The position numbers and the translations under genes are program-made. From assembly GCF_014837295.1 (NCBI RefSeq), contig NZ_JACYHB010000007.1, positions 1 through 64,000 on the forward strand: a stretch of DNA of 64,000 nucleotides. Reading direction: 5' to 3'. The DNA comes from Cellulosimicrobium arenosum. Its GTDB lineage: Bacteria; Actinomycetota; Actinomycetes; Actinomycetales; Cellulomonadaceae. A model generated the notes under the pieces. That model was not told the origin of the DNA. It saw only the letters and a program-made list of their open reading frames with translations, and did no database searches. Shown one piece after another: positions 25,100 through 34,425 of this stretch (the stretch's first letter is position 1; each line of letters begins with the position of its first letter).

Positions 25100-26101
25100 A
25101 TGTTGCACACGAAGTCCGCACGACTGAAGTCCACGGGGGTCGCGGCAGCGGCCGCCCTCCTGCTCGCCCTCGGTGCGTGCAGCTCGGGAGACGACGGTGA
25201 TGCCGGCGGCTCCGGCGAGGGCGGCGGCGACACGCCCTACGTCGCGCTGGTCTCGAAGGGCTTCCAGCACCAGTTCTGGCAGGCGGTGAAGCAGGGGGCC
25301 GACGACGCGGCGGACGAGCTCGGGGTCGAGGTCACCTTCGAGGGTCCCGAGACCGAGACCGAGGTCGACAAGCAGCTCTCGATGCTGCAGACGGCCCTCG
25401 ACAAGAACCCGGACGCCATCGGGTTCGCGGCGCTCGACTCGGAGGCGTCGATCCCGCTCATGACGGATGCGCAGTCGCGCGGCATCCCGGTCGTCGCGTT
25501 CGACTCGGGTGTCGAGTCCGACGTCCCGGTCACGACGGTCTCGACCGACAACGCGGCTGCGGCGGCCGAGGCGGCCAAGCACATGGTCGACCTGATCGGC
25601 GGCAGCGGGAAGATCGCCGTGCTCGGGCACGACCAGACCTCGCAGACGGGCCAGCAGCGCGTGACGGGGTTCGTCGACTACATCGAGCAGAACGCCCCGG
25701 ACGTCGAGATCGTCGACACCCAGTACGCGGGCGGCGACCAGCTCAAGTCGGCCGACGCGGCGAAGTCGATCCTGCAGGCGCACCCGGACCTCAAGGGGAT
25801 CTACGGCACGAACGAGGGCGCGGCGACCGGCGTGGTCAAGGCCGTCCAGGAGCAGGACATGGCCGGGGAGCTCACGGTCATCGGGTTCGACTCCGGCAAG
25901 GCGCAGATCGACGCGATCAACGACGGCCTCATGGCCGGTGCGATCACGCAGAACCCGGTCGGCATCGGCTACGAGACCGTGAAGGCGGCGGTCGCCGCGA
26001 TCGACGGCGAGGACGTCGAGCCGGTCATCGACTCGGGCTTCTACTGGTACGACGCGGACAACATCGACGACCCGGAGATCGCCGCGGTCCTGTACGAGTA
26101 G
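25100..26101 (+). CDS. Sugar ABC transporter substrate-binding lipoprotein
   Basis: The 333-residue protein has a lipobox LLALGACSS. A periplasmic-binding-protein class I fold follows: PYVALVSKGFQHQFWQAVKQGADDAADELG, a middle part with AFDSGVESDVPVTTVSTDN, and a hinge strand VIGFDSGKAQIDAINDG. These are ribose/galactose-type binding proteins of the CUT2 class. GAAGGAGAAG precedes the ATG. Located after ATPase and permease, it should present L-fucose released by the secreted GH95 enzyme to the importer. Confidence 0.92.
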   Translation: MLHTKSARLKSTGVAAAAALLLALGACSSGDDGDAGGSGEGGGDTPYVALVSKGFQHQFWQAVKQGADDAADELGVEVTFEGPETETEVDKQLSMLQTALDKNPDAIGFAALDSEASIPLMTDAQSRGIPVVAFDSGVESDVPVTTVSTDNAAAAAEAAKHMVDLIGGSGKIAVLGHDQTSQTGQQRVTGFVDYIEQNAPDVEIVDTQYAGGDQLKSADAAKSILQAHPDLKGIYGTNEGAATGVVKAVQEQDMAGELTVIGFDSGKAQIDAINDGLMAGAITQNPVGIGYETVKAAVAAIDGEDVEPVIDSGFYWYDADNIDDPEIAAVLYE

Positions 26102-26113
26102 TCCGTCCCGACG

Positions 26114-26144
26114 GGCCCCCGCGGTGCGTCCTGCCGCGGGGGCC
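26114..26144. terminator. Bidirectional terminator between transporter and regulator genes
   Basis: GGCCCCCGCGG (26114-26124) and CCGCGGGGGCC (26134-26144) form a perfect 11-bp stem with a 9-base loop. It lies between the converging binding-protein and GntR genes. Confidence 0.8.
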
Positions 26145-26169
26145 TCGTGCGTGTCCCGGCGGGCAGCGC

Positions 26170-26880
26170 TCAGGGTGTGTCGTCGGGGGCGTCGTCCGGC
26201 ACCCCGGGGAGCGACTCCTCGACGCCGAGGAGGTGGTTCGCCATCCGGATGCGGGCACGGTCGGCGTCGCCTGCGACGAGCGCCCGCCAGATCGCCTCGT
26301 GCTCGCCGTGCGTGCGCTGCTCGGCGCCCTCCTCGTGGAGCCCGCGCCACAGGCGTTCGCGCACGGTCCTGCTCGCCAGGGACTCGATGAGCGCGGTGAG
26401 GACGGGGTTGCCCGTGTGGGCGGCCACGATCCGGTGGAACGCGATGTCGGTCTCGATGAAGCGGTCGTGGTCGACCGGGGCGTGGCCGAGGATCTCGTCC
26501 ACCTGGTCGAGCACGTCCCGCGCGTCCGCGAGCGCCTCGGGCGTGATCCTGGCCGCTGCGAGGCCTGCGGCCTCGGTCTCGAGGAGGCGGCGCACCGCGT
26601 GGAAGGGCCGCGCGCTGCCGTCGCCCTGGAGGTCCACGACGAAGCCCATGGGGGCGAGCAGGCGGCCGGGGTCGAGGTTGGTGACGTAGGTGCCGTCGCC
26701 CTGGCGCGTGTCGACGATGCCGAGGATGGACAGCGCCCGCACGCCCTCACGGAGCGAGCCGCGCGAGACGCCGAGCGTCTCGGCGAGCTCCTTCTCGACG
26801 GGCAGACGATCCCCGGGGCCGAGCTCCCGGTCCAGGATCATCCGCTTGATGCCGTCGACCACCTGATCCGTGCGAGACAT
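26170..26880 (-). CDS. FadR-type GntR regulator, probable repressor of fucose genes
   Basis: The 236-residue protein has an N-terminal winged helix (RLPVEKELAETLGVSRGSLREGVRALSILGIV, TRQGDGTYV) and a C-terminal all-helical FCD domain with metal-binding His/Asp residues (DRFIETDIAFHRIVAAHTGN, THGEHEAIWRALVAGD). The FCD domain of relatives senses sugar acids or related ligands. The gene lies 15 bases downstream of fuconate dehydratase on the same strand, so it shares that promoter and the operator at 28313. It is the natural candidate to bind the CATC-N-GATG sites across this locus, and fuconate or a keto-acid intermediate would be a plausible ligand. Confidence 0.85.
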   Translation of the reverse strand: MSRTDQVVDGIKRMILDRELGPGDRLPVEKELAETLGVSRGSLREGVRALSILGIVDTRQGDGTYVTNLDPGRLLAPMGFVVDLQGDGSARPFHAVRRLLETEAAGLAAARITPEALADARDVLDQVDEILGHAPVDHDRFIETDIAFHRIVAAHTGNPVLTALIESLASRTVRERLWRGLHEEGAEQRTHGEHEAIWRALVAGDADRARIRMANHLLGVEESLPGVPDDAPDDTP

Positions 26881-26895
26881 GGTGGACAGTATGAC

Positions 26896-28278
26896 CTACC
26901 GGAGCGCTCCGGCGCGGGATTCCTCAGATGACTCCGCGCTGCTGCCGTTGCGCGGCGCGGCCGCCCAGAAGTCGCCGCCGGGGAAGCGGTACCGCTCGAC
27001 CGACACCTCGTGCATCTGCGTCGAGTACCCGGGACGCGAGGGCAGCACGTAGCCGCTCCCGGCCCCGGTGTCGGCGACGACGCACGGGTCGGTGAAGTGC
27101 TCGTGCAGGTGGTCGACGAACTCGGTGACCCGGTCGGTGAGGTCCCCGGCGATCGCGACGTAGTCCAGCACGGAGACGTGCTGGACCATCTCGCACAGCC
27201 CGACGCCGCCGGCGTGCGGGCACACCGGCACCCCGAACTTGGCGGCCAGCAGCAGGACGGCGACGATCTCGTTGATGCTCGCGAGCCGGCCCGTGTCGAG
27301 CTGGCAGTAGTCGATCGCCTCGGCCTGGAAGAACTGCTTGAACATGACGCGGTTGTGGCAGTGCTCGCCGGTCGCGACGCCGATCGGCGCCACCGCCCGG
27401 CGGATCGCGGCGTGGCCGAGCACGTCGTCGGGGGAGGTCGGCTCCTCGATCCACAGCGGGTCGAACCGGACGAGCTCGGACATCCAGTCGATCGCCTGCG
27501 GCACGTCCCACACCTGGTTGGCGTCGACCATGAGCCTGCGGTCAGGTCCGATGACCTCGCGCGCGATCGACAGTCGTCGGACGTCGTCCTCGAGGCTCGC
27601 GCCGACCTTCAGCTTGATGTGCCCGTAGCCGGCGTCGACGGCCTCCTGGCACAGGCGGCGCAGCTTGGCGTCGTCGTACCCGAGCCAGCCGGCCGACGTC
27701 GTGTACACGGGGTACCCGGTGCGCTCGAGGTGGGCGATGCGCTCGGCCTTGCCGGCCCGCTTGGCCTCGAGGATCGCGACGGCCTCGTCGCGGGTGAGCG
27801 CGTCGGAGAGGTAGCGCAGGTCCGCGACGTCGACGAGCTCGGCGGGGGTCATGTCCGCGAGCAGACGCCACAACGGCTTCGCGGCACGGCGCGCGACGAG
27901 GTCCCACGTCGCGTTGAGGACGGCTGCGAGGGAGAGGTGGACGACGCCCTTCTCCGGCCCGAGCCAGCGCAGCTGCGAGTCCGACGTCAGCGCCCGGTAC
28001 ACCCCGCCCATGTCGGCCGCCACCTCGTCGACGTCGCGCCCGACGAGCACGGCGCCCTGCTGGCGCGCGGCCGTGGCGACGATGTCGTTGCCGCGACCGA
28101 TCGTGAACGTCAGGCCGTAGCCGGCAAGCGGTTCGCCGAGCGAGTCGGTGGCGTCCGTCCGGACGACGACGTAGGCCGCGGAGTAGTCGGCGTCCTTGTT
28201 CATCGCGTCCGACCCGTCCGCGGTGAGCGACGTGGGGAAGCGGACGTCCTCGACCGTGATGCTGGTGATCCTCGCCAT
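26896..28278 (-). CDS. L-fuconate dehydratase (enolase superfamily, ENOSF1-like)
   Basis: The 460-residue protein aligns by motif with Xanthomonas fuconate dehydratase. KLKVG lies near residue 220, the metal ligands Asp in MVDANQVW (about 249) and Glu in WIEEPTSP (about 275), Glu in GEHCHNRVMFKQF (about 304), and the catalytic His in CPHAGGVG (about 352). The N-terminal capping domain begins ITSITVEDVRFPTSLTADGSDAMNKDADYSAAYVV, a hallmark of the group. It dehydrates L-fuconate to 2-keto-3-deoxy-L-fuconate. It is transcribed divergently from the HemK-like gene and together with the GntR gene. Confidence 0.92.
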   Translation of the reverse strand: MARITSITVEDVRFPTSLTADGSDAMNKDADYSAAYVVVRTDATDSLGEPLAGYGLTFTIGRGNDIVATAARQQGAVLVGRDVDEVAADMGGVYRALTSDSQLRWLGPEKGVVHLSLAAVLNATWDLVARRAAKPLWRLLADMTPAELVDVADLRYLSDALTRDEAVAILEAKRAGKAERIAHLERTGYPVYTTSAGWLGYDDAKLRRLCQEAVDAGYGHIKLKVGASLEDDVRRLSIAREVIGPDRRLMVDANQVWDVPQAIDWMSELVRFDPLWIEEPTSPDDVLGHAAIRRAVAPIGVATGEHCHNRVMFKQFFQAEAIDYCQLDTGRLASINEIVAVLLLAAKFGVPVCPHAGGVGLCEMVQHVSVLDYVAIAGDLTDRVTEFVDHLHEHFTDPCVVADTGAGSGYVLPSRPGYSTQMHEVSVERYRFPGGDFWAAAPRNGSSAESSEESRAGALR

Positions 28279-28312
28279 GCCTACCCTCGCGCTCTTCCGC
28301 AGCCTTGCGGAA

Positions 28313-28361
28313 ATACATCTGATGACTGACTCAGGCTAGAGGAGCAGATGGGCGAGGTCAA
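28313..28361 (-). promoter_or_regulatory. Promoter and operator of the fuconate dehydratase-repressor operon
   Basis: Read leftward: -35 TTGACC (28361-28356), 17 bases, -10 TAGCCT (28338-28333), then the operator over the start of transcription. On the + strand the operator reads ATACATCTGATGACT (28313-28327), a perfect core CATC-T-GATG. Because the repressor gene is in this operon, the site would give autoregulation. Confidence 0.72.
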
Positions 28362-28424
28362 GCGACGAAGGCCGCTCTGCGGGCGCGAGACATCGAACGA
28401 CTGGAGGCATGGAACGATGACGGT

Positions 28425-29348
28425 GTGGGAAAGTCCGTGGGTGAGGGTCTCAGCTCGCCCGGCGGGCCTCCGGGAGCCGACGCCGCTGCCCGGGCGCGGC
28501 TGGTCGCCAGGCTGCGGGGGGCCGGGTGCGTCTTCGCCGAGGACGAGGCGGCGCTGCTCCTCGCGGCGTCCGACGACGGCCGACGGCTCGAGCGGCTCGT
28601 CGCACGACGGGTCGCCGGCGAGCCGCTCGAGCAGGTGCTGGGCTGGGCGGAGTTCCGCGGCCTGCGGGTACGGGTCGCGCCGGGTGTCTTCGTCCCCCGG
28701 CGCCGGACCGCGCTGCTGGTGACCCGGGCTCTCGCGCTGCTGGGGGTCGGTGCCGTGGACCCGGAGGACGGCGGGGCCCCGTCGGGCCGCGCGGGGGCGA
28801 CCGGTCACGGGCGGGCGCGTCGACCCGTCGTCGTGGACCTGTGCTGCGGCACCGGCGCGCTCGGCATGGCTCTCGCTGGCGAGGCGGCTGCAGCGGGCTT
28901 GTCCGTCGAGCTGCACGCGGCGGACGTCGACGCGGCAGCGGTCGCGTGCGCGGCCGGCAACCTCGCCGGTGTCGGGGCCGTGCACGCGGGCGACCTGTTC
29001 GACGCGCTGCCCCTCGGGCTGCGCGGGCGTGTCGACGTGCTGCTCGCGAACGTGCCCTACGTGCCGTCCCGCGAGATCGTCCACCTGCCGCCCGAGGCGC
29101 GCGATCACGAGGCTCGCGTCGCGCTCGACGGCGGCCCCGACGGCCTGGACGTCCTGCGGCGTGTCGTCGCGGGCGCCGCGCACTGGCTCGCGCGCGGCGG
29201 GTCGCTGCTGAGCGAGGTCAGCGAAGCGCAGCTCGACGCTGCGGTGTCCGTGCTGCGCGGCGCCGGTCTCGACGCGCGCCCGGTCCACGACGACGCGACC
29301 GGCGCGACCGGCGTCATCGGGTCCCGCCCAGAAGCCGGGCCGTCGTGA
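28425..29348 (+). CDS. HemK-type protein-(glutamine-N5) methyltransferase-like protein
   Basis: The 307-residue protein has a short helical N-terminus with EPLEQVLGWAEFRGLRVRVAPGVFVPRRRTALLV, as in PrmC/HemK proteins. The SAM-binding motif I is VVDLCCGTGALGMAL, and the catalytic NPPY-type motif reads NVPYVPS. The Pro-to-Val change is typical of an actinobacterial PrmC-like subgroup. It would modify a Gln, but the true target is unknown. Several in-frame GTG codons make the start uncertain. It sits between two fucose promoters, yet its own function appears unrelated. Confidence 0.75.
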   Translation: MGKSVGEGLSSPGGPPGADAAARARLVARLRGAGCVFAEDEAALLLAASDDGRRLERLVARRVAGEPLEQVLGWAEFRGLRVRVAPGVFVPRRRTALLVTRALALLGVGAVDPEDGGAPSGRAGATGHGRARRPVVVDLCCGTGALGMALAGEAAAAGLSVELHAADVDAAAVACAAGNLAGVGAVHAGDLFDALPLGLRGRVDVLLANVPYVPSREIVHLPPEARDHEARVALDGGPDGLDVLRRVVAGAAHWLARGGSLLSEVSEAQLDAAVSVLRGAGLDARPVHDDATGATGVIGSRPEAGPS

Positions 29349-29390
29349 CGGGCATGTGCAGCGAGTCGGTTCGCACGGTGGCCCGCACAC

Positions 29391-29405
29391 ATTGATCAGA
29401 TGAGA
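29391..29405 (+). promoter_or_regulatory. Weak upstream fucose operator before the GH95 gene
   Basis: ATTGATCAGATGAGA keeps the right half GATG but has GATC in place of CATC on the left. It lies 86 bp (centre to centre) upstream of the strong site at 29477, nearly the same spacing as the two sites before the ABC transporter (85 bp). Confidence 0.45.
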
Positions 29406-29439
29406 TGGCGGCTCTTGCTGCACTTCTGCTCGGAAGTCC

Positions 29440-29491
29440 TTGACCTGACCGGGCAAAGGTCGCCATGCTGGGACCTACACATCGGATGTTT
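29440..29491 (+). promoter_or_regulatory. Promoter and operator of the GH95 fucosidase
   Basis: -35 TTGACC (29440-29445), 18 bases, -10 CATGCT (29464-29469), and then the operator ACACATCGGATGTTT (29477-29491) over the expected start of transcription. The layout matches the dehydratase promoter. Confidence 0.68.
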
Positions 29492-29565
29492 CATGGTTCC
29501 GGCGTAGTCCGAGCGCCGCCACCGACCGACCGCGGCACGCTGGTGTGCCGCCCTGGAGGCCACTG

Positions 29566-32500
29566 ATGTCCCCTGTCCGACCCCCTGCGCGCCGACCCGG
29601 CTCCCGCCGGCTCGTCGCGATGTCCACGGCCGGAGCGCTGGCGGTGCCGCTCGCGCTCCTGGCCACACCTGCCGTCGGCTCCGGCGGGCCCGTGCCCACC
29701 GCCGTCCCGGCCGCGATCCCCGCCGACGCGCCGACGATCCCCGGCGACCCTGACACCATCTGGTTCGACGAGCCGCTCGACACCGGCGCCGGCAACCTCC
29801 AGCAGGAGTGGGAGCAGCGCGCGCTGCCCATCGGCAACGGCGCGATGGGCGCGACCGTCTTCGGCGGGATCGAGCGCGAGCAGCTCCAGCTCAACGAGAA
29901 GACCCTCTGGTCCGGCGGGCCGGGGGCGTCCGGGTACGACTACGGCAACTGGACCAGCCCGCGACCGGACGCGATGCAGGACGTCCGGGACGAGATCGCG
30001 GAGAACGGGTCCGCGAGCCCCGAGTGGGTCGCGGACCAGCTCGGGCAGCCGAAGTCGAGCTTCGGCTCCTACCAGACCCTCGGCGACCTCGTCCTCGACA
30101 TCCCCGGGGTCGACCCGGGGCAGGCGACCGACTACCGCCGCGCTCTCGACATCGGGGACGCCGTCGCCACCACGACGTACGTGCTCGACGGCACGACGTT
30201 CACGCGCGAGTACTTCGCGAGCGCGGCGGACGACGTCGTCGTCGTCCGACTCTCCGCGGACGAGCCGGGCGCCGTCGCGTTCGAGGCCGGGCTCGACGTC
30301 CCGGCAGGACGATCGGGCGTCACGCAGACCGCCGCGGACGGGCGCATCACGACCGCAGGAGCGGTGAGCAACAACGGGCTGCGGTTCGAGTCCCAGGTGC
30401 AGGTCCTCGCCGACGGCGGGACGCGCACCGACGGCGACGGGCGCGTCGTCGTCGAGGGCGCCGACTCCGCGACCCTGGTCCTGTCGGCCGCGACCGACTA
30501 CGCGGGCGTCTACCCCGACTACCGCTCCGGGGGCGACCCGCGCGAGGTCGTCACGCCGGTCGTCGACGCCGCCGCGGGCAAGGGCGGTGACGCCCTGCTC
30601 GACGCCCACCTCGCGGACTACCACGAGCTGTACGAGCGCGTCCGCCTCGACCTCGACGCCGAGCTGCCCGACGTCCCGACCGACGAGCTGCTCGCGGAGT
30701 ACCGCGCCGGTGCGTCGCCCGCGAACCAGCGGGCGCTGGAGGCGCTGTACTTCCAGTTCGGGCGCTACCTCCTCGTCTCGTCGTCGCGCGACGGCTCCCT
30801 GCCCGCGAACCTGCAGGGTGTGTGGAACCGTGTGAACAACCCACCGTGGGACGCGGACTACCACGTGAACATCAACCTCGAGATGAACTACTGGCCCGCG
30901 GAGACGACGAATCTCTCGGAGACCACGGCGCCGCTGTTCGACTACGTCGACTCGATGGTCGCACCGGGCGAGGTCACGGCGAGCGAGATGTACGACTCGC
31001 GGGGCTGGGTCGTCGGCAACGAGACGAACCCGTGGGGCTTCACCGGCCTGCACGAATGGGCGTCCTCGTTCTGGCAGCCGGACGCCGCGGCGTGGCTCGC
31101 CCAGCACTACTGGGAGCACTACCAGTTCACCGGTGACGACGAGTTCCTCACGGAGCGCACGTACCCGATGCTGAAGTCGATCGCGCGGTTCTGGTTCGAC
31201 TTCCTCACCGTCGACCCGCGCGACGGCTCGCTGGTCGTGTCCCCCAGCTTCTCGCCCGAGCAGGGCCAGTTCACCGCGGGTGCCTCCATCTCGCAGCAGA
31301 TCGTGACGCAGGTCCTGGCGAACACGGCCGAGGCGGCCGCGCTCGTCGGCGAGGACGACGCCACCTTCCTCGACGAGCTCGAGTCCACCCGCGCGGAGCT
31401 CGACCCGGGCCTGCGCATCGGGTCGTGGGGTCAGCTCCAGGAGTGGAAGGAGGACATCGACGACCCGAACAACACGCACCGGCACGTGAGCCACCTGTGG
31501 GCGCTCTTCCCGGGCGACGCGGTGTCCCCGGCCAGCACGCCCGAGCTCGCGGCCGCGGCGCGCACGTCGCTCGAAGGTCGTGGGGACGGCGGCACCGGGT
31601 GGAGCAAGGCGTGGAAGATCAACTTCTGGGCGCGTCTGCTCGACGGCGACCGGGCGCACAAGCTCCTGGGCGAGCAGCTCAGGAGCAGCACGCTCGACAA
31701 CCTGTGGGACAACCACCCTCCGTTCCAGATCGACGGGAACTTCGGCGCCACGTCCGGCGTGGCGGAGATGCTGCTCCAGAGCCAGGACGGCGTGGTGGAC
31801 GTGCTCCCGGCGCTGCCCAGCGCGTGGGCCGACGGTTCCGTCAGCGGGCTGGTCGCCCGTGGGGGCACGGAGGTGGACGTGACGTGGGCGAGCGGTTCGG
31901 CGTCCGAGATCGTCCTGCACCCGACGGCCGACGGGGACCTGACGGTCCGCAACCCGATCTTCGCGACGGGCGCGTACACGCTCGTCGACTCCGACCAGAA
32001 CCCCGTCGAGCATGAGCGCGACGGCGCAGAGGTCACGTTCGCCGCGACGGACGGCGGGGTGTATTCGGTCGCGGCCCTCGCGTCGGTGGTGGTCGACGCC
32101 CCGGCCACCGCGACGTCGGGCGACGTGGTCGACGTGACGGCCACGGTGACGGCTCTGGGCGACGCACCGGTGCCTGCCGGTCGTGCGGAGATCGTGCTGC
32201 CCGACGTGGACGAGGGCCAGGAGGCGTGGTCCGCGGAGCCGACGAGCGTCGAGGTGCCCGAGGTGCCCGCGGGCGAGTCCCGGGAGGTGTCCTTCGCCGT
32301 GACGGTCGGGGCCGGCGACGCGTCCGGCACGTCACCGGTGACGGTCCGGCTCACCACGGGTGACGCGGTGATCGAGGGCCGGGCCGCCATCGCGGTGCGG
32401 GCACCCGCGCCGTGCGCAGTGCCACCTGCCGACGGCGCGCTGCTCGCGTGGGACCTGGGTGAGGACCCGTTGACCGACGCGTCGGGCAACGATCGCGTGC

Positions 32501-33339
32501 CGCACGTCGAGGGCAGCGGCGGGGTGGTCGAGGAGGGGCCGACCGGGTCGGCCCAGACCCTCGGTCAGGACCAGTACGTCGCGAGCGACCCCTTCGCGCT
32601 CGGCTACCTCTACGAGGTGAGCTTCGCGGGCGAGTTCCGCATCGACTCGGGCCAGGCGTCGTACCGGCGCCTGTTCGACGCGATGCCCTCGGGCCAGGAC
32701 GCGGACGGCATCCTCGTCGACCTCACACCGTCGAACGCCGTGCGCGTCAACACGGCGGGCAGCAGCCTCACGACCGGCGTCACGGTGCCCACCGACCGCT
32801 GGATCGACCTCGTCGTGACGATCGACGCCCAGGGCGCGGTGACCGTCTACGTCGACGGGGAGGCCAGCTCCGGGGGGACGCTCGGCGGCTACGAGGCGGT
32901 GCTGGGCTGCGGTGAGCGACCGTTCCTGGTCGGTGCGAACCAGAACGGTTCCGAGCGGCAGCGTGGCGCGGTGGACCGGGTGGCTGCGTTCGGCCGCGCA
33001 CTGACGGCCGAGGAGGTCGGTACGTGGCAGGACCTGGCGTTCGACGACGGCGGTGACGGCCCGGAGGTCGACGTCCAGGCGGTTCCTCGCTGCCTGGCCG
33101 GGACCGTCTACGTCGCGGTGCGGGGCACGAACAGCGGCGACCGGCCGGTGGACGTCACGCTCACCACCCCGTTCGGCTCGAGGTCGTTCGACGGCGTCGA
33201 GCCGGGGAAGAGCGCCTACCAGGCCTTCTCTGCCCGGTCGGCGAGCGTGGACGAGGGGACGGTGACCGTCACCACCCAGGTGTCCGACGACGGCCCGTCC
33301 GCCGAGCAGGTCGTCGCCTTCGAGGCGCACGCCTGCTGA
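29566..33339 (+). CDS. Secreted GH95 alpha-L-fucosidase with LamG and C-terminal surface module
   Basis: The predicted 1257-residue protein has a signal peptide (to about residue 40). The GH95 catalytic region follows (about 60-840), with NIN/MNYWP (Asn about 435 and 437), SPSFSPEQG (Glu about 565) and QIDGNFGAT (Asp about 723), matching the catalytic residues of the Bifidobacterium 1,2-alpha-L-fucosidase. Next come an Ig-like NEW3 domain (about 845-945), a LamG-like jelly roll (about 960-1150) and an 85-residue C-terminal module with two Cys. It should release L-fucose from fucosylated glycans outside the cell for the importer. GGAGG precedes ATG 29566. Large but typical for an actinobacterial secreted glycosidase. 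Confidence 0.92.
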   Translation: MSPVRPPARRPGSRRLVAMSTAGALAVPLALLATPAVGSGGPVPTAVPAAIPADAPTIPGDPDTIWFDEPLDTGAGNLQQEWEQRALPIGNGAMGATVFGGIEREQLQLNEKTLWSGGPGASGYDYGNWTSPRPDAMQDVRDEIAENGSASPEWVADQLGQPKSSFGSYQTLGDLVLDIPGVDPGQATDYRRALDIGDAVATTTYVLDGTTFTREYFASAADDVVVVRLSADEPGAVAFEAGLDVPAGRSGVTQTAADGRITTAGAVSNNGLRFESQVQVLADGGTRTDGDGRVVVEGADSATLVLSAATDYAGVYPDYRSGGDPREVVTPVVDAAAGKGGDALLDAHLADYHELYERVRLDLDAELPDVPTDELLAEYRAGASPANQRALEALYFQFGRYLLVSSSRDGSLPANLQGVWNRVNNPPWDADYHVNINLEMNYWPAETTNLSETTAPLFDYVDSMVAPGEVTASEMYDSRGWVVGNETNPWGFTGLHEWASSFWQPDAAAWLAQHYWEHYQFTGDDEFLTERTYPMLKSIARFWFDFLTVDPRDGSLVVSPSFSPEQGQFTAGASISQQIVTQVLANTAEAAALVGEDDATFLDELESTRAELDPGLRIGSWGQLQEWKEDIDDPNNTHRHVSHLWALFPGDAVSPASTPELAAAARTSLEGRGDGGTGWSKAWKINFWARLLDGDRAHKLLGEQLRSSTLDNLWDNHPPFQIDGNFGATSGVAEMLLQSQDGVVDVLPALPSAWADGSVSGLVARGGTEVDVTWASGSASEIVLHPTADGDLTVRNPIFATGAYTLVDSDQNPVEHERDGAEVTFAATDGGVYSVAALASVVVDAPATATSGDVVDVTATVTALGDAPVPAGRAEIVLPDVDEGQEAWSAEPTSVEVPEVPAGESREVSFAVTVGAGDASGTSPVTVRLTTGDAVIEGRAAIAVRAPAPCAVPPADGALLAWDLGEDPLTDASGNDRVPHVEGSGGVVEEGPTGSAQTLGQDQYVASDPFALGYLYEVSFAGEFRIDSGQASYRRLFDAMPSGQDADGILVDLTPSNAVRVNTAGSSLTTGVTVPTDRWIDLVVTIDAQGAVTVYVDGEASSGGTLGGYEAVLGCGERPFLVGANQNGSERQRGAVDRVAAFGRALTAEEVGTWQDLAFDDGGDGPEVDVQAVPRCLAGTVYVAVRGTNSGDRPVDVTLTTPFGSRSFDGVEPGKSAYQAFSARSASVDEGTVTVTTQVSDDGPSAEQVVAFEAHAC

Positions 33340-33345
33340 CCAGGT

Positions 33346-33387
33346 CATGCGTGCCCCGACCGCCGACGTGCGCTCGGGGCACGCATG
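33346..33387. terminator. Bidirectional terminator after the GH95 gene
   Basis: CATGCGTGCCCCGA (33346-33359) pairs with TCGGGGCACGCATG (33374-33387), a perfect 14-bp stem. It lies between the GH95 gene and the converging epimerase gene. Confidence 0.85.
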
Positions 33388-33438
33388 CCCGTCCGGCACG
33401 ACGTGACCCGCGACCCACGCGACCGACGCAAGCCCTCG

Positions 33439-34425
33439 TCAGAACGCGCGGGCGTGCGCCACCAGGCGGTCGAACGCGGTGTCGAGCTCGGGGTCCACGG
33501 CCTGCAGCTCGGGGTGCGCGTCGAACCACTCGACCTGCTCGACGGCGCCAAGGTCGTACGTCGTGGTGGTGGCGAACCCGGGGACGAGCGCACGCAGTCG
33601 CGACGTGTCGAACACGACAGAGTGCGCCTTGTCGCCCAGCAGCCCGGGTCCGAGCTCCGGGACCGCGCGCGCGATCGTCTCCGACGCGACGTGCACGAGC
33701 TCCGGCTCCACGCCGGCCGCGGCACCGAGCCAGGTGTAGATCTGGTCCCACGTCGGCGCGTGGTCGCCCGTGACGGTGAAGGCGTCGCCGATCGCGTCCG
33801 CTCGGCCGAACAGCCCGGCGATCCCGACCGCGACGTCGTCCGCGTGGGTGAGCGTCCACAGGCTCGTGCCGTCGCCGTGCACGACGACAGGTCGTCCCGC
33901 CCGCATCCGTGCGACGTCGGTCCAGCCCCCGAGGGTCGGGACGCCGGTGCGGTCGTACGTGTGCGAGGGCCGGACGATCGTCAGGGGGAAGCCGGTCTCC
34001 CGGTACGCCCCGACCAGGACGTCCTCGCACGCGATCTTGTCGCGCGAGTACTGCCAGAACGGGTTGCGCAGCGGTGTCGCGTCGTCCACGGGCAGGCGCG
34101 CCGGCGGCTTCTGGTAGGCCGACGCCGAGCTGACGAACACGTACTGACCCGTGCGCCCGGCGAACCGCTCCACGTCGGCCGTGACGTGCTCGGGCGTGAA
34201 GGCCATGAACTGCGCGACGACGTCGAACTCGCGCCCACCCACCGCCGCGGCGACCGACCCCGGGTCGAACAGGTCGGCCGTCAGCTGCGTCACGCCGTCG
34301 GGCACGGCCCGAGCCGACCGCCCGCGCGTGACGATCGTGACGCGGTGCCCGAGAGCGAGCGCCCGAGCGACGGTCGCGGAGCTGATGGTCCCGGTACCAC
34401 CGAGAAAGAGGACGGAGAGAGCCAT
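33439..34425 (-). CDS. NAD-dependent epimerase/reductase-like SDR
   Basis: The predicted 328-residue extended SDR has the Rossmann motif FLGGTGTISSATV (about 5-17) and FVSSASAYQKPP with the active-site Ser. The Tyr-x-x-x-Lys appears as YSRDKIACE. The later part reads PLTIVRPSHTYDRTGVP, as in the isoflavone-reductase-like or chloroplast-CSP41-like epimerase subgroup. The substrate is unknown. I chose the third in-frame ATG (34425) because GGGGGA lies just before it and the Rossmann strand follows. Not clearly linked to the fucose genes. Confidence 0.78.
   Translation of the reverse strand: MALSVLFLGGTGTISSATVARALALGHRVTIVTRGRSARAVPDGVTQLTADLFDPGSVAAAVGGREFDVVAQFMAFTPEHVTADVERFAGRTGQYVFVSSASAYQKPPARLPVDDATPLRNPFWQYSRDKIACEDVLVGAYRETGFPLTIVRPSHTYDRTGVPTLGGWTDVARMRAGRPVVVHGDGTSLWTLTHADDVAVGIAGLFGRADAIGDAFTVTGDHAPTWDQIYTWLGAAAGVEPELVHVASETIARAVPELGPGLLGDKAHSVVFDTSRLRALVPGFATTTTYDLGAVEQVEWFDAHPELQAVDPELDTAFDRLVAHARAF

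Noticed and set aside
29491-32013. An 840-codon minus-strand open frame inside the GH95 gene
   Set aside because: Opposite a clearly coding glycosidase with all catalytic motifs; composition is typical of a shadow frame.
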